Positions 34,793 through 42,731 of a DNA stretch of 64,000 bases are shown here, in pieces. A model generated the notes under the pieces. That model saw only the letters and a program-made list of their open reading frames with translations. It made no database searches and was not told where the DNA came from. Positions within the stretch are counted from its first letter, which is position 1. Each line of letters starts with the position of its first letter. A program made the position numbers and the translations under genes. Source of the DNA: Pseudochelatococcus lubricantis (GTDB lineage: Bacteria > Pseudomonadota > Alphaproteobacteria > Rhizobiales > Beijerinckiaceae); contig NZ_JBHLXC010000007.1 in NCBI RefSeq assembly GCF_042432495.1, positions 1 to 64,000 on the forward strand. The letters run 5' to 3'.

Positions 34793-36655
34793 ATGACCAG
34801 TAATCCATCGCCTGACCCCACCCCCGACAGGCGCGCCGCAGGGCGTCGGTCGCCGCTCTTTCTGGGCAGGATGCTCGGGAAGGGAACGCCCTTCGCGCGC
34901 GGCGATACGGTGCCGACCATCCGGCGCCTGTGGCGCGATCAGATGCGTCCGCACCGCGGCGCGCTGTCGCTGGTGCTGGTGTTGATAGCGGTCATCGCGG
35001 GCGCCTCGGCGCTCTACCCGGTCCTCATCAAGGAGGCGTTCGACGCATTCACGGCGCGTGACGCCAGCGCCATCGCGATCGCGCCGCTTCTCGTCATCGT
35101 GGTTACGAGCGTCAGGGGCTTCGCGCTGCTGGGGCAGACGGTGCTGACCAACCGCGTGATCTCGCGCATCGAGGCCGATATGCAGACGGCCCTTTACAGC
35201 CATCTCATCGACGCCGATCTCGCGCAGCTCGACCGCGAAAGCCCGGCGACGCTCACGCAGCGGTTCACGACGGATTTCGCTTACATCAAGGAGGCGCTGA
35301 CGCGCCTTTTCACCGTGCTGCTGCGCGACGGGGCAACGGTGATCGCGCTCGTCGGCGCGATGCTGTGGATTGACCCGGTGCTGACGATCGTCGCCGGGCT
35401 GATTGCGCCTTTCGTGGCGCAGCCGGTGGCGCGGCTCGGCAGGAAGCTGCGCCGCGTCGCCACCTCCACGCAGGAGGAGATCGGGGCGATGGCCAACCTG
35501 ATCTCCGAAAGCCTTGCCGGCGCGCGTGTCGCCAAGGTGTTCGCCCTTGAGGGCTATCTGAAGGGGAGGGCGGCGCAGGCCTTCGAGACCGTGCGGGAAT
35601 TGAAGGTCAAGGCGGCCAATGCGCGCGGGCGGCTCGACCCCTTGCTTGAAGTCGGCGGCGGGCTCGCTGTCGCGGGCGTGCTGGTGCTGATCGGCTGGCG
35701 CATCGTGGAGGGCAACAGCACGATGGGCGAGTTCACCGGCTTCATCACGGCGCTGCTGATGGCGGCCCAGCCCGTGCGCTCCATCGGCAACCTCAACGCC
35801 ATCGTGCAGGAGGCAATGGCGGCGCTGCGGCGCTACTACGACATTCTCGACCTGCCGCCGGCTATCGTCGACAGGCCGGATGCGCAACCCCTCGCGCTGA
35901 CGCAGGGCGAGGTGGCCTTCCGCGACGTGCGCTTCCGCTACCGGGACGACGTGACGGCGCTCGACGGCATCGATGTCACGCTGCCGGCGGGCAAGCTCAC
36001 GGCGCTCGTCGGCCGCTCCGGCTCCGGCAAGTCGACGCTGATGGCGCTCGTGCCCCGCCTTTACGATGTGACCGGTGGCGCGGTGCTGATAGACGGGAGG
36101 GATGTGCGCGAGGTGACGCTGGCAAGCCTGCGCGCGCAGGTCGCCGTCGTCAGCCAGGAGGTCGTGCTGTTCGACGACACCATCCGCGCCAATATCGGGT
36201 TCGGCCGTCCCGGCGCGTCGGACGCGGAGATCGTGGCGGCGGCAAAAGCGGCGGCGGCGCATGCCTTCATCGATGCGCTGCCGGAGGGTTACGACACCCG
36301 CGTCGGCGATCGCGGCTCCCGGCTGTCGGGCGGTGAACGCCAACGGGTGTCGCTGGCCCGCGCCATCCTGAAGGATGCGCCGGTCCTCCTGCTCGACGAG
36401 GCGACGAGCGCCCTCGATGCCGAGGCAGAGCGCATGGTTCAGGATGCGCTCGCCGTCCTGACGCAGGGGCGCACGACGCTCGTCATCGCGCACCGGCTGT
36501 CCACGGTGCGGCGCGCCGACCTCATTCTCGTGATGGACCGCGGCCGCATTGTCGAGCAGGGCCGCCACGACGACCTGGTGGCTCGCGACGGCCTTTACGC
36601 ACGCCTGCAGCGCCTGCAGTTGACCGACGACACCGAAAAACACGACGCAGTCTGA
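34793..36655 (+). CDS. ABC exporter, fused permease/ATPase (MsbA-like)
   Basis: A 620-residue half-transporter acting as a homodimer. Six membrane helices lie at about 45-330 (for example LSLVLVLIAVIAGASALYPV), and the nucleotide domain at about 365-600 has Walker A GRSGSGKSTLMALVP, ABC signature LSGGERQRVSLARAI and Walker B PVLLLDEATSALD. The fusion type and the IVERLRRDQ-free N-terminus fit lipid A core or other lipid flippases. The ATG at 34793 with GGAG seven bases before was chosen; 34790 is equivalent. It ends the phosphatase - glycosyltransferase - methyltransferase - exporter operon, so a surface glycolipid is a likely cargo. Confidence 0.88.
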   Translation: MTSNPSPDPTPDRRAAGRRSPLFLGRMLGKGTPFARGDTVPTIRRLWRDQMRPHRGALSLVLVLIAVIAGASALYPVLIKEAFDAFTARDASAIAIAPLLVIVVTSVRGFALLGQTVLTNRVISRIEADMQTALYSHLIDADLAQLDRESPATLTQRFTTDFAYIKEALTRLFTVLLRDGATVIALVGAMLWIDPVLTIVAGLIAPFVAQPVARLGRKLRRVATSTQEEIGAMANLISESLAGARVAKVFALEGYLKGRAAQAFETVRELKVKAANARGRLDPLLEVGGGLAVAGVLVLIGWRIVEGNSTMGEFTGFITALLMAAQPVRSIGNLNAIVQEAMAALRRYYDILDLPPAIVDRPDAQPLALTQGEVAFRDVRFRYRDDVTALDGIDVTLPAGKLTALVGRSGSGKSTLMALVPRLYDVTGGAVLIDGRDVREVTLASLRAQVAVVSQEVVLFDDTIRANIGFGRPGASDAEIVAAAKAAAAHAFIDALPEGYDTRVGDRGSRLSGGERQRVSLARAILKDAPVLLLDEATSALDAEAERMVQDALAVLTQGRTTLVIAHRLSTVRRADLILVMDRGRIVEQGRHDDLVARDGLYARLQRLQLTDDTEKHDAV

Positions 36656-36782
36656 AGCCGGAGAGCGGCGCTATACAGTTCAGAAATTTACAGAATTGTG
36701 ACGTGTTCCGCCGATCGAGGGCGTTTCTTTTGCTGCTGCATGGCAATAAAATTCTGGTGTACACGCTGCGCTCCGCTTAACG

Positions 36783-36797
36783 TTAATGCATCGTTAA
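36783..36797. promoter_or_regulatory. CtrA box, perfect TTAA-N7-TTAA, before the DUF533 gene
   Basis: TTAATGCATCGTTAA is an exact CtrA target whose second half ends 16 bases before the ATG at 36813; another TTAA (36777-36780) stands just to its left. This places CtrA over the probable -10 to +1 region or, if transcription starts upstream, over the leader. Confidence 0.65.
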
Positions 36798-36812
36798 CCA
36801 AGGGAGCTGTTC

Positions 36813-37634
36813 ATGCTTGATGCAAAGAAGCTACTTGATGCGCTCATCGGTTCCGCCGCCGCCGGTCCTTCTTCTGCCGGTGCGGCTCCTGCCGAAGGAA
36901 CGCCCGCGGCCGGCGGAAGCGTCGGCGATCTGCTGGGCAGCGTCATCGGCCAGTTGACCGGCGGAACGGGCGGCCAACCCGGCTCCATCACCGAGACGGG
37001 CGCGGATCTGGTCAGCCAGGCGCGCCAGTATCTCGACTCGCCGGAGGGCCGCAACATTGCCAGCGCCGTTGCGGGTGGCCTTGCTGGCCTGCTGCTCGGC
37101 TCGCGCGGGTCGGGCAAGTCGATTGCCGGCTCCGCCGCAAGCCTCGGCGGCATCGCCCTTATCGGCGGGCTGGCCTACAAGGCCTATCAGAGCTGGCAGA
37201 ACGGCCAGCCGGCCTGGGCAGGTCAGACCGCGATCGAGGCGCCGCCGCGCGACTCCGCCTTTGGTGCCGATGCCGTCTCTCAGGACACGGCGCTGGTGCT
37301 GGCCCGCGCCATGATCGCGGCTGCGGCTTCGGACGGCCAGATTGATACGGAAGAGCGCGGCCGGATCATCGGCAATCTGACGAAGGTCGGTTTCCAGGCG
37401 GAGGCCACGCAATTTCTGGACCGCGAGTTCGCCAACCCGGCGTCGATCACGCAGCTTGCTTCGGCGGCGACCAGCGAGGAACTCGCCGTGCAGATCTACA
37501 CGGCGTCGCGGCTTGCCATCGAGCCGGATACCGAGGCCGAGCGCGCATACCTGCAGGAACTGGCGGACGCGCTTTCTCTCTCGCCGGATCTCGTGGCACA
37601 CATCGACGCCGGCGCCACTGCCGCGAAGGTGTGA
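36813..37634 (+). CDS. DUF533 / TerB-like domain protein
   Basis: A 273-residue protein. The N-terminus is an Ala/Gly/Ser-rich stretch, the middle has a glycine-zipper-like hydrophobic segment (SAVAGGLAGLLLGSRGSGK, then GIALIGGLAYKAYQ) that may enter the membrane, and the C-terminal 130 residues form a helical TerB-like domain (LARAMIAAAASDGQIDTEER). The aspartates of SDGQID resemble the metal-binding turn of TerB. The function is unknown in the family. A perfect CtrA box precedes it, so cell-cycle control is likely; SD sequence is AAGGGAG. Confidence 0.8.
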   Translation: MLDAKKLLDALIGSAAAGPSSAGAAPAEGTPAAGGSVGDLLGSVIGQLTGGTGGQPGSITETGADLVSQARQYLDSPEGRNIASAVAGGLAGLLLGSRGSGKSIAGSAASLGGIALIGGLAYKAYQSWQNGQPAWAGQTAIEAPPRDSAFGADAVSQDTALVLARAMIAAAASDGQIDTEERGRIIGNLTKVGFQAEATQFLDREFANPASITQLASAATSEELAVQIYTASRLAIEPDTEAERAYLQELADALSLSPDLVAHIDAGATAAKV

Positions 37635-38116
37635 CGGGCGGAATGGCGGACGGGACGGTCGGCGCACCCGGATGTTAATGCGTTTGTGCAACCGTGAGCA
37701 GCGCTCCGCGCATCGCTCGCACGGTTGATTTGTGGCGCCGATCTGCGCAAAGGTGTTGCCGGATGGAAATCCAATAAGGATGCGCGACAAAGCGCCCGGG
37801 AAAACGCCAATGACGCCAGCCATCGGTTCCTGCTGCCGAACGTTCTTCTGCCATTGTCGGCTCGCGCCGGCGGCGTGGCGGCTGTGCGTTGCGCCATCCA
37901 TGCGATTGTCTTGCGGGGGAGCGGCCATTCCGGATGGCCGCTCCCCTTCCTGTTTTTGATAGGCGTGCGAACCGCCGGGGAGCGGTTTGATGAATTGGAA
38001 AATGATGGACAGGCGAGGATGAAACGAGCTGTAGACCGGCGCGTCGTCGGGGAGAAGCACGGACTGAGCCACAGCTTTGGAGCGGCGCAACGCAGGGCGC
38101 TGCAAGAGGGAGCGCC
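37635..38116. other. Long gap with a strong intrinsic terminator; possible sRNA
   Basis: 482 bases without a convincing protein gene between the DUF533 gene and the PEP-mutase-family gene. A strong terminator at 37916-37957 is 282 bases past the DUF533 stop, further than usual. The stretch 37730-37915 could therefore be a long 3-prime UTR or a separate small RNA. Confidence 0.4.
37916..37957 (+). terminator. Rho-independent terminator
   Basis: GGGGAGCGGCCAT (37916-37928) and ATGGCCGCTCCCC (37934-37946) form a perfect 13-bp GC-rich stem with the loop TCCGG, followed by TTCCTGTTTTT. This is the best intrinsic terminator in the window. Confidence 0.8.
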
Positions 38117-38980
38117 ATGAGCACCATCCACGAACGCCGGCGCGCTTTCCGCAAGCTGCACGAATCGTCGGGCACCCATGTCCTGCCCAATCCGTGGAAT
38201 GTCGGCACGGCGCGCTATCTGGAGCACCTTGGCTTCAAGGCGCTCTCCACCACCAGCGCTGGTATCGCCTTCGCAGACGGTTTTCCGGATACCGACTGGG
38301 CCGTGCCGCGTGGCGTCATGCTCCAGCACATCCGCGAGATCGTGGCGGCGACGGACCTCCCGGTCAGCGCCGACTTCGAGTCCGGCTATGCCAACGAGCC
38401 GGAGGATGTCGCGCGGAACGTGCTGATGTGCATAGAGACCGGCGTCGCCGGCATCATGATCGAAGACACGACGCCCGATCACCAGCATCCGTTCTATCCG
38501 CTGGAACTGGCCGTTGATCGGGTCCGGGCGGCACGCGCGGCCATTGACGCGAGTGGCACGGGTGTGGTGCTCACGGCCGGCGTCGAGCGGCTCACCAACA
38601 ACCACGAGGAATCGCTTGCGGGCATCCTCGCTCGCCTCAAGGCCTATGTCGCGGCGGGGGCCGAGGCCGTGCACGTGCCGGGTGTCGTCAACCCGGCTGA
38701 TATCACGGCCATCGTGAAGGCAGTCGCGCCATGCCCCGTCAGCATCGTGGTGGAGCCGGAATGCGGGCTGACCATCAAGAACTATGCGGAACTCGGGGTG
38801 CGCTGGCTCAGCAGCGGGTCGGGCATGTGCCGTGCCGCCTGGGGCGGCTTCATGCACGCGGCGGAAGAGATCGCTGCCAGCGGCTCCTTCTCCAGCCTCC
38901 GGAGCGCCGTACCCTTCACGCAGATCAACCAGTTCTTTCGGCAGGACCTGCGCAAGGGCCGCAATCGCAGCCGGGGCTGA
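38117..38980 (+). CDS. Isocitrate lyase / PEP mutase family enzyme
   Basis: A 287-residue TIM-barrel protein of the ICL/PEPM superfamily. LPNPWNVGTARYLEHLGFKA and ALSTTSAGIAFADGFPD open the barrel, PVSADFESGYANEPEDV carries the metal Asp, and GVAGIMIEDTT the next catalytic carboxylate. The KKCGH loop of true isocitrate lyase is absent, so it is more like PEP phosphonomutase, oxaloacetate decarboxylase or carboxyphosphonoenolpyruvate-mutase relatives. The start ATG has GGGAGCGCC upstream. No phosphonate gene is nearby, and the reaction cannot be named. Confidence 0.8.
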   Translation: MSTIHERRRAFRKLHESSGTHVLPNPWNVGTARYLEHLGFKALSTTSAGIAFADGFPDTDWAVPRGVMLQHIREIVAATDLPVSADFESGYANEPEDVARNVLMCIETGVAGIMIEDTTPDHQHPFYPLELAVDRVRAARAAIDASGTGVVLTAGVERLTNNHEESLAGILARLKAYVAAGAEAVHVPGVVNPADITAIVKAVAPCPVSIVVEPECGLTIKNYAELGVRWLSSGSGMCRAAWGGFMHAAEEIAASGSFSSLRSAVPFTQINQFFRQDLRKGRNRSRG

Positions 38981-39289
38981 GGCGGCGGGCATGTGGTCGC
39001 CGATGACCTGGCGTGCCTTGTCGTCGGTAAGGCCGCGGCCACCTGTCGAACGTCTTCGTCTGCCAGTTAAAGAGTCCGTTCAAAGGTGACGACCCGTCGA
39101 TATGCAGTCCACTATCGCCTTGACGGACTCTGGAGTGCCAGACGTTCTGATGAAATCAGACTATGCGTTCCAAATTTTATATTTCATCGCAGTTTTCATT
39201 CAAGTCGATCCATCGACTTGAATGAAAACATTTCTATACGGACGTGCTCAAGGGTTTCGGTTTCTTGATTCGGTCGGGATGCGAAAACG
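38981..39289. other. AT-rich gap between the PEP-mutase-family gene and kdsD
   Basis: 309 bases between convergent genes, with no gene. 39140-39260 is clearly poorer in GC than the surroundings and contains a near-perfect 38-base hairpin. Nothing else was seen. Confidence 0.4.
39192..39229. terminator. 18-bp perfect hairpin between convergent genes
   Basis: GTTTTCATTCAAGTCGAT and ATCGACTTGAATGAAAAC are perfect complements with a two-base centre. The A/T-rich arms give T-runs on both strands (GTTTTC and its complement), fitting a bidirectional terminator for the plus-strand PEP-mutase-family gene and the minus-strand kdsD gene. Confidence 0.6.
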
Positions 39290-40279
39290 CTATACTGTTC
39301 CCGTACGCAGCAGGTCGAGGATGTGAACGATGCCGACCGGGCGGCGGTTATCGTCGGCGACGATGAGCGCGCCGACCTTCGTGCGCTCGACGATCTGCAC
39401 CGCCTCGCCGGCGAGGGTATCGGGCGAGATGACCTTGGGCGTGCGGGTCATCACCTCGTCGACGGTGCGTGTGGGCAGGTCGTTCGTCATGTGGCGGCGC
39501 AGGTCGCCGTCCGTGATGATGCCGGCGAGCGTGCCGTCCGCATTGTCGACCAGCACGCAGCCGTAGCCCTTTGCGCTCATCTCGACCAATGCCGGCGCCA
39601 TGTTGCTGCCGCTTCGCACCAGCGGCAGCATGGCGCCGGTGTGCATGATGTCGCGCACGAAGCGCAGTTGCGCACCAAGCCGCCCGCCGGGGTGGAACAC
39701 CTTGAAATCCTGCGCCGAGAAGCCGCGCGCCTCGATCAGCGCCACGGCGAGGGCATCGCCGATGACGAGCTGCATGGTGGTCGAGGTGGTGGGGGCGAGG
39801 CCGTTCGGGCAGGCCTCCAGCGCCCGGGGCAGGATCAGCCCGATGTCGGCCGCGCGCCCGAGTTCCGATTCGGCGTTCGACGTGATGGCGACGAGCGGGA
39901 TACTGAAGCGCTTGGCGTAGGTGAGGATCGCGCCGAGTTCCGCCGTGTCGCCGGACCATGAAAGCGCGAGGACGATGTCGTCCGTCTGGATCTGGCCGAG
40001 ATCGCCGTGGCTCGCCTCCGAGGGGTGCACGAAATAGGCCGACGTGCCCGTCGACGACAGGGTGGCCGCAATCTTCCGCCCCACATGGCCGGATTTGCCC
40101 ATGCCGGTGACGATCACGCGCCCGCTCGCTTCGCGGATGCGGCTTACCGCCGCCCGGAACGGCGCGCCAAGCCCGTCGCGCAGCGCCTGCGCGAGCTGAT
40201 CCAGCCCGCGGCGTTCAGTTTCGATGGTGTCGAGGGCGGAGGTGAGGGCGTCGAAAGGTGCTTTGCGGGCGGCCGGCAT
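39290..40279 (-). CDS. D-arabinose 5-phosphate isomerase (KpsF/GutQ/KdsD family)
   Basis: A 329-residue enzyme that makes arabinose-5-phosphate for KDO, the inner-core sugar of lipopolysaccharide. The N-terminal SIS domain has RVIVTGMGKSGHVGRKIAATL and ASHGDLGQI; FKVFHPGGRLGAQL marks the family. Two CBS domains follow (about 205-325: IITDGDLRRHM, VDEVMTRTPKVISPDTLAGEA). The ATG at 40279 is the only sensible start; the frame runs open far upstream across hemH but without KpsF similarity. It lies 47 bases after hemH on the same strand. Confidence 0.94.
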   Translation of the reverse strand: MPAARKAPFDALTSALDTIETERRGLDQLAQALRDGLGAPFRAAVSRIREASGRVIVTGMGKSGHVGRKIAATLSSTGTSAYFVHPSEASHGDLGQIQTDDIVLALSWSGDTAELGAILTYAKRFSIPLVAITSNAESELGRAADIGLILPRALEACPNGLAPTTSTTMQLVIGDALAVALIEARGFSAQDFKVFHPGGRLGAQLRFVRDIMHTGAMLPLVRSGSNMAPALVEMSAKGYGCVLVDNADGTLAGIITDGDLRRHMTNDLPTRTVDEVMTRTPKVISPDTLAGEAVQIVERTKVGALIVADDNRRPVGIVHILDLLRTGTV

Positions 40280-40326
40280 GGCGGCGGGGTCCTCCAGTGT
40301 GGAAATCAGGTGCGGCGTGCGGCGGA

Positions 40327-41391
40327 TCAGATGTCGATCCAGCCGCGCAATTCGCGCCGCACGACATGGGCGATGACGGCCATGCCCTCTGGCGTGTCGT
40401 TGAGGCAGGGAATGGCGGCGAAGCGTTCTCCGCCGTTTTGCAGGAAGATGTCGCGATTCTCCACGCCGATTTCCTCCAGCGTCTCCAGGCAATCCGCCGA
40501 GAATCCGGGCGTGATGATGGCAAGCCGCTTCACGCCGCTCTGCGCCAGCCCCTTCACCGTTTCGTCCGTATAGGGTGTGAGCCATTCCTCGGTGCCGAAG
40601 CGGGACTGGAAGGTGAGCAGCAGCCGGTCCGGCGCCAGCCCCATCGCCTCGCACAGCAGCGCGTGGGTCCGCAGGCACTGGCTGCGGTAGGGGTCGCCTT
40701 TCAGGATGTAGCTTTTGGGAACGCCGTGGAACGACGCGAGGATCTTCTCGGGCTCGAAGTCGAGCGACGCCAGCGCCTGCCGCAGGCTCGTGGCGAGCGC
40801 GTCGATATAGACCGGTTCGTCGGAGTACGGCGGGGCGACGCGGATGGTCGGCTGCCAGCGCATCGTCATCAGCGCCTCGAAGGCCTTGTCGCAGGCGGTC
40901 GCGGAGGTGGCGGCGGCATACTGCGGGTAGAGCGGCACCAGCAGGATGCGGTCGCAGCCCTGATCCTGCAGGAACTGCAGGCGGCTCCGGACGTCGGGAA
41001 GGCCGTAGCGCATCGCCCAGTCGACGGTGATCCGCGCCGCCTGTTCCGGTGCCCCTCCGGCGATGATTTCCGCGAGTTTCTCGCTCTGTGAGCGGGTGAT
41101 GGTCTTCAGCGGCGATTCGTTGCGTTCCCGGTTCCAGATGCTCTCGTAGTCCCGCCCTTTGGGGCCTGGGCGCTTCGTCAGCACGATCAGGTTGAGTACA
41201 GGCCACCAGATCAGGCGCGGGATCTCGATCACCCGCCGGTCGGACAGGAACTCCTTCAGGTAACGGCGCATCGACCAGTAGTCGGTCGCTTCCGGTGTGC
41301 CCAGATTGAGCAGCAGGACGCCGATCCGCCCGCTCCTGAAGACGGGAAATTCGTCGGCGGCAGGCGCGGTCGGCGCAACGGCTGGCGGCAT
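40327..41391 (-). CDS. hemH: Ferrochelatase
   Basis: A 354-residue enzyme inserting Fe2+ into protoporphyrin IX. The start of the domain is RIGVLLLNLGTPEATDYWSMRRYLKEFLSD; the catalytic His is in ILASFHGVPKSYILKGDPY, and LLTFQSRFGTEEWLTPYTDE follows. The C-terminal IITPGFSADCLETLEEIGVE is the second ligand block. The ATG at 41391 has GGGGA about 6 bases upstream. It is divergent from tonB, which is an iron-uptake gene, so both may answer to iron. It probably shares its transcript with kdsD. Confidence 0.95.
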   Translation of the reverse strand: MPPAVAPTAPAADEFPVFRSGRIGVLLLNLGTPEATDYWSMRRYLKEFLSDRRVIEIPRLIWWPVLNLIVLTKRPGPKGRDYESIWNRERNESPLKTITRSQSEKLAEIIAGGAPEQAARITVDWAMRYGLPDVRSRLQFLQDQGCDRILLVPLYPQYAAATSATACDKAFEALMTMRWQPTIRVAPPYSDEPVYIDALATSLRQALASLDFEPEKILASFHGVPKSYILKGDPYRSQCLRTHALLCEAMGLAPDRLLLTFQSRFGTEEWLTPYTDETVKGLAQSGVKRLAIITPGFSADCLETLEEIGVENRDIFLQNGGERFAAIPCLNDTPEGMAVIAHVVRRELRGWIDI

Positions 41392-41730
41392 GCGGAGTCC
41401 CCTTGTCGGTTCGCCCTGCGGTGCGCGGGGCCGCCAACATGTAATGTGATTTGCGCGCCGATCCAACCTCACAAGCGCGTGGCGAACCCACGGCAAAATG
41501 GCCGCGGTGCAAAACGGCCGCCGCGTAACCGGCTTTGAACATGGCGCTTTTTCAGTTGTTTTTGCTGCTTCTAAAGTGTTAAGATGCTGAAATTATTTGA
41601 TTATTTCTCTTGATTCCGTGGCGCGGGAAAGCTACTTGTTGCCCTGTCTTACCGAAAGTTAACGCGCTCGGCCCCCGTGCGGGGCGTGAGCGCATCCGGA
41701 TCGTGTGCGGTTTTCCTGAGTTGTGGCGCG
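41392..41730. promoter_or_regulatory. Divergent hemH / tonB promoter region
   Basis: 339 bases with two outward promoters expected. 41550-41620 is AT-rich (TTTTTCAGTTGTTTTTGCTGC, ATTATTTGATTATTTC). TTCTAAA at 41569-41575 is one half of the Irr iron-control element TTTAGAA-N-TTCTAAA; the left half is poor. No gene is seen. Confidence 0.35.
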
Positions 41731-42720
41731 ATGAGTTTGGCAACCTTTCACTATGACGACGGTCGCGAGCCGAGTGGGCTGCCGCGCTGGATTCTGGCGG
41801 CCGTGGTGGCTCTGGCGGCGCATGGCGGCCTCGTCGCGCTGGTGAATGCGTGGGGAAAGAGCGAGCAACTGCCCAGCAATCCGCCGGCGGCGATGATGCT
41901 TGAGCTGGAGCCGATGGCGGCGGCGCCCGAGGTTGCCCCGTCGGAAGCAGCAGAACCTGGCCCGGTGGCCGAGGAAGCGCCGCCCATGGAGGATCTGCCG
42001 CCGGTCGAGGACGTGCCACCCATCGAGGAGCCGGAGCCGGTGCCCGAAACGCCGCCCGAGCCCGTACCCGAGCCTACTCCCGAGCCTGTCGTCGAGCCCG
42101 AGCCGCTGCCTCCGGAGCCCTTGCCTCCGGAGCCGGTGCCCGAACTCGTCGAGACGCCGCCGGTGCCGGAGCCGGCGGTTACCCTGCCGCCTCCACCCCC
42201 GCCTGCGCCGCGCCCGGTGGTCGAGAAGAAGCCCGAACCCAAGCCTGAGCCAAAGCCCAAGCGGGAACCGAAGCCGAAGCCGGAGCCGAAGAAGGAGGCC
42301 CCGGCAAAGCCGGCGCCCAAAAAGACCTCCGACAAGCCGCAGGCAGAACGCACCACCGCGCCGCCGGCCTCTCAGGGGCGGCCAGGCGCGCGCTCCGCCG
42401 CCTCGGAGGGCGGCGCGATCAACCCGTCCGCGACGCCGCCGTCGTGGCGCAGCCGCCTTGTCGCCCATATCAAGCGCAATCAGCGGTATCCCGCGCTGTC
42501 GCGGCAGCGGGGAGAGGAAGGCATCGCGCATCTTCAGTTTACGATGGACCGGGCCGGCAGGCTGCTGTCTTACAAGATCGTCGGCTCCTCCGGCGCTCCG
42601 CTGCTTGATCAGGAAGTAACGGCCATGATAAAGCGCGCCGAACCGTTGCCGGCCGTTCCGGCGGAGGTGCAGGGATCCCGGCTGACCTACACCATCCCGA
42701 TCCGTTTCGATTTGCGATGA
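41731..42720 (+). CDS. Energy transducer TonB family protein
   Basis: A 329-residue inner-membrane protein that passes proton-motive force to outer-membrane receptors. One N-terminal membrane helix (WILAAVVALAAHGGLVALVNAW, residues 23-44, with the TonB His) precedes a long Pro/Glu and then Pro/Lys-rich spacer (about 70-220). The C-terminal TonB fold starts SWRSRLVAHIKRNQRYPALSRQRGEEG and ends YTIPIRFDLR. The ATG at 41731 gives the short cytoplasmic tail expected. It heads the operon with a FecCD-type permease (11-base gap) and an ATPase. No exbB or exbD is nearby. Confidence 0.9.
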   Translation: MSLATFHYDDGREPSGLPRWILAAVVALAAHGGLVALVNAWGKSEQLPSNPPAAMMLELEPMAAAPEVAPSEAAEPGPVAEEAPPMEDLPPVEDVPPIEEPEPVPETPPEPVPEPTPEPVVEPEPLPPEPLPPEPVPELVETPPVPEPAVTLPPPPPPAPRPVVEKKPEPKPEPKPKREPKPKPEPKKEAPAKPAPKKTSDKPQAERTTAPPASQGRPGARSAASEGGAINPSATPPSWRSRLVAHIKRNQRYPALSRQRGEEGIAHLQFTMDRAGRLLSYKIVGSSGAPLLDQEVTAMIKRAEPLPAVPAEVQGSRLTYTIPIRFDLR

Positions 42721-42731
42721 ACTGAGAGCGT

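Noticed and set aside
34730..36643. 637-codon open frame opposite the ABC exporter
   Set aside because: Antisense shadow; the exporter on the plus strand has all ABC motifs.
40280..41542. Long upstream extension that would make a 750-residue KpsF fusion
   Set aside because: The extension lies over hemH in another frame and has no similarity; KpsF-family length and the ATG at 40279 fit perfectly.
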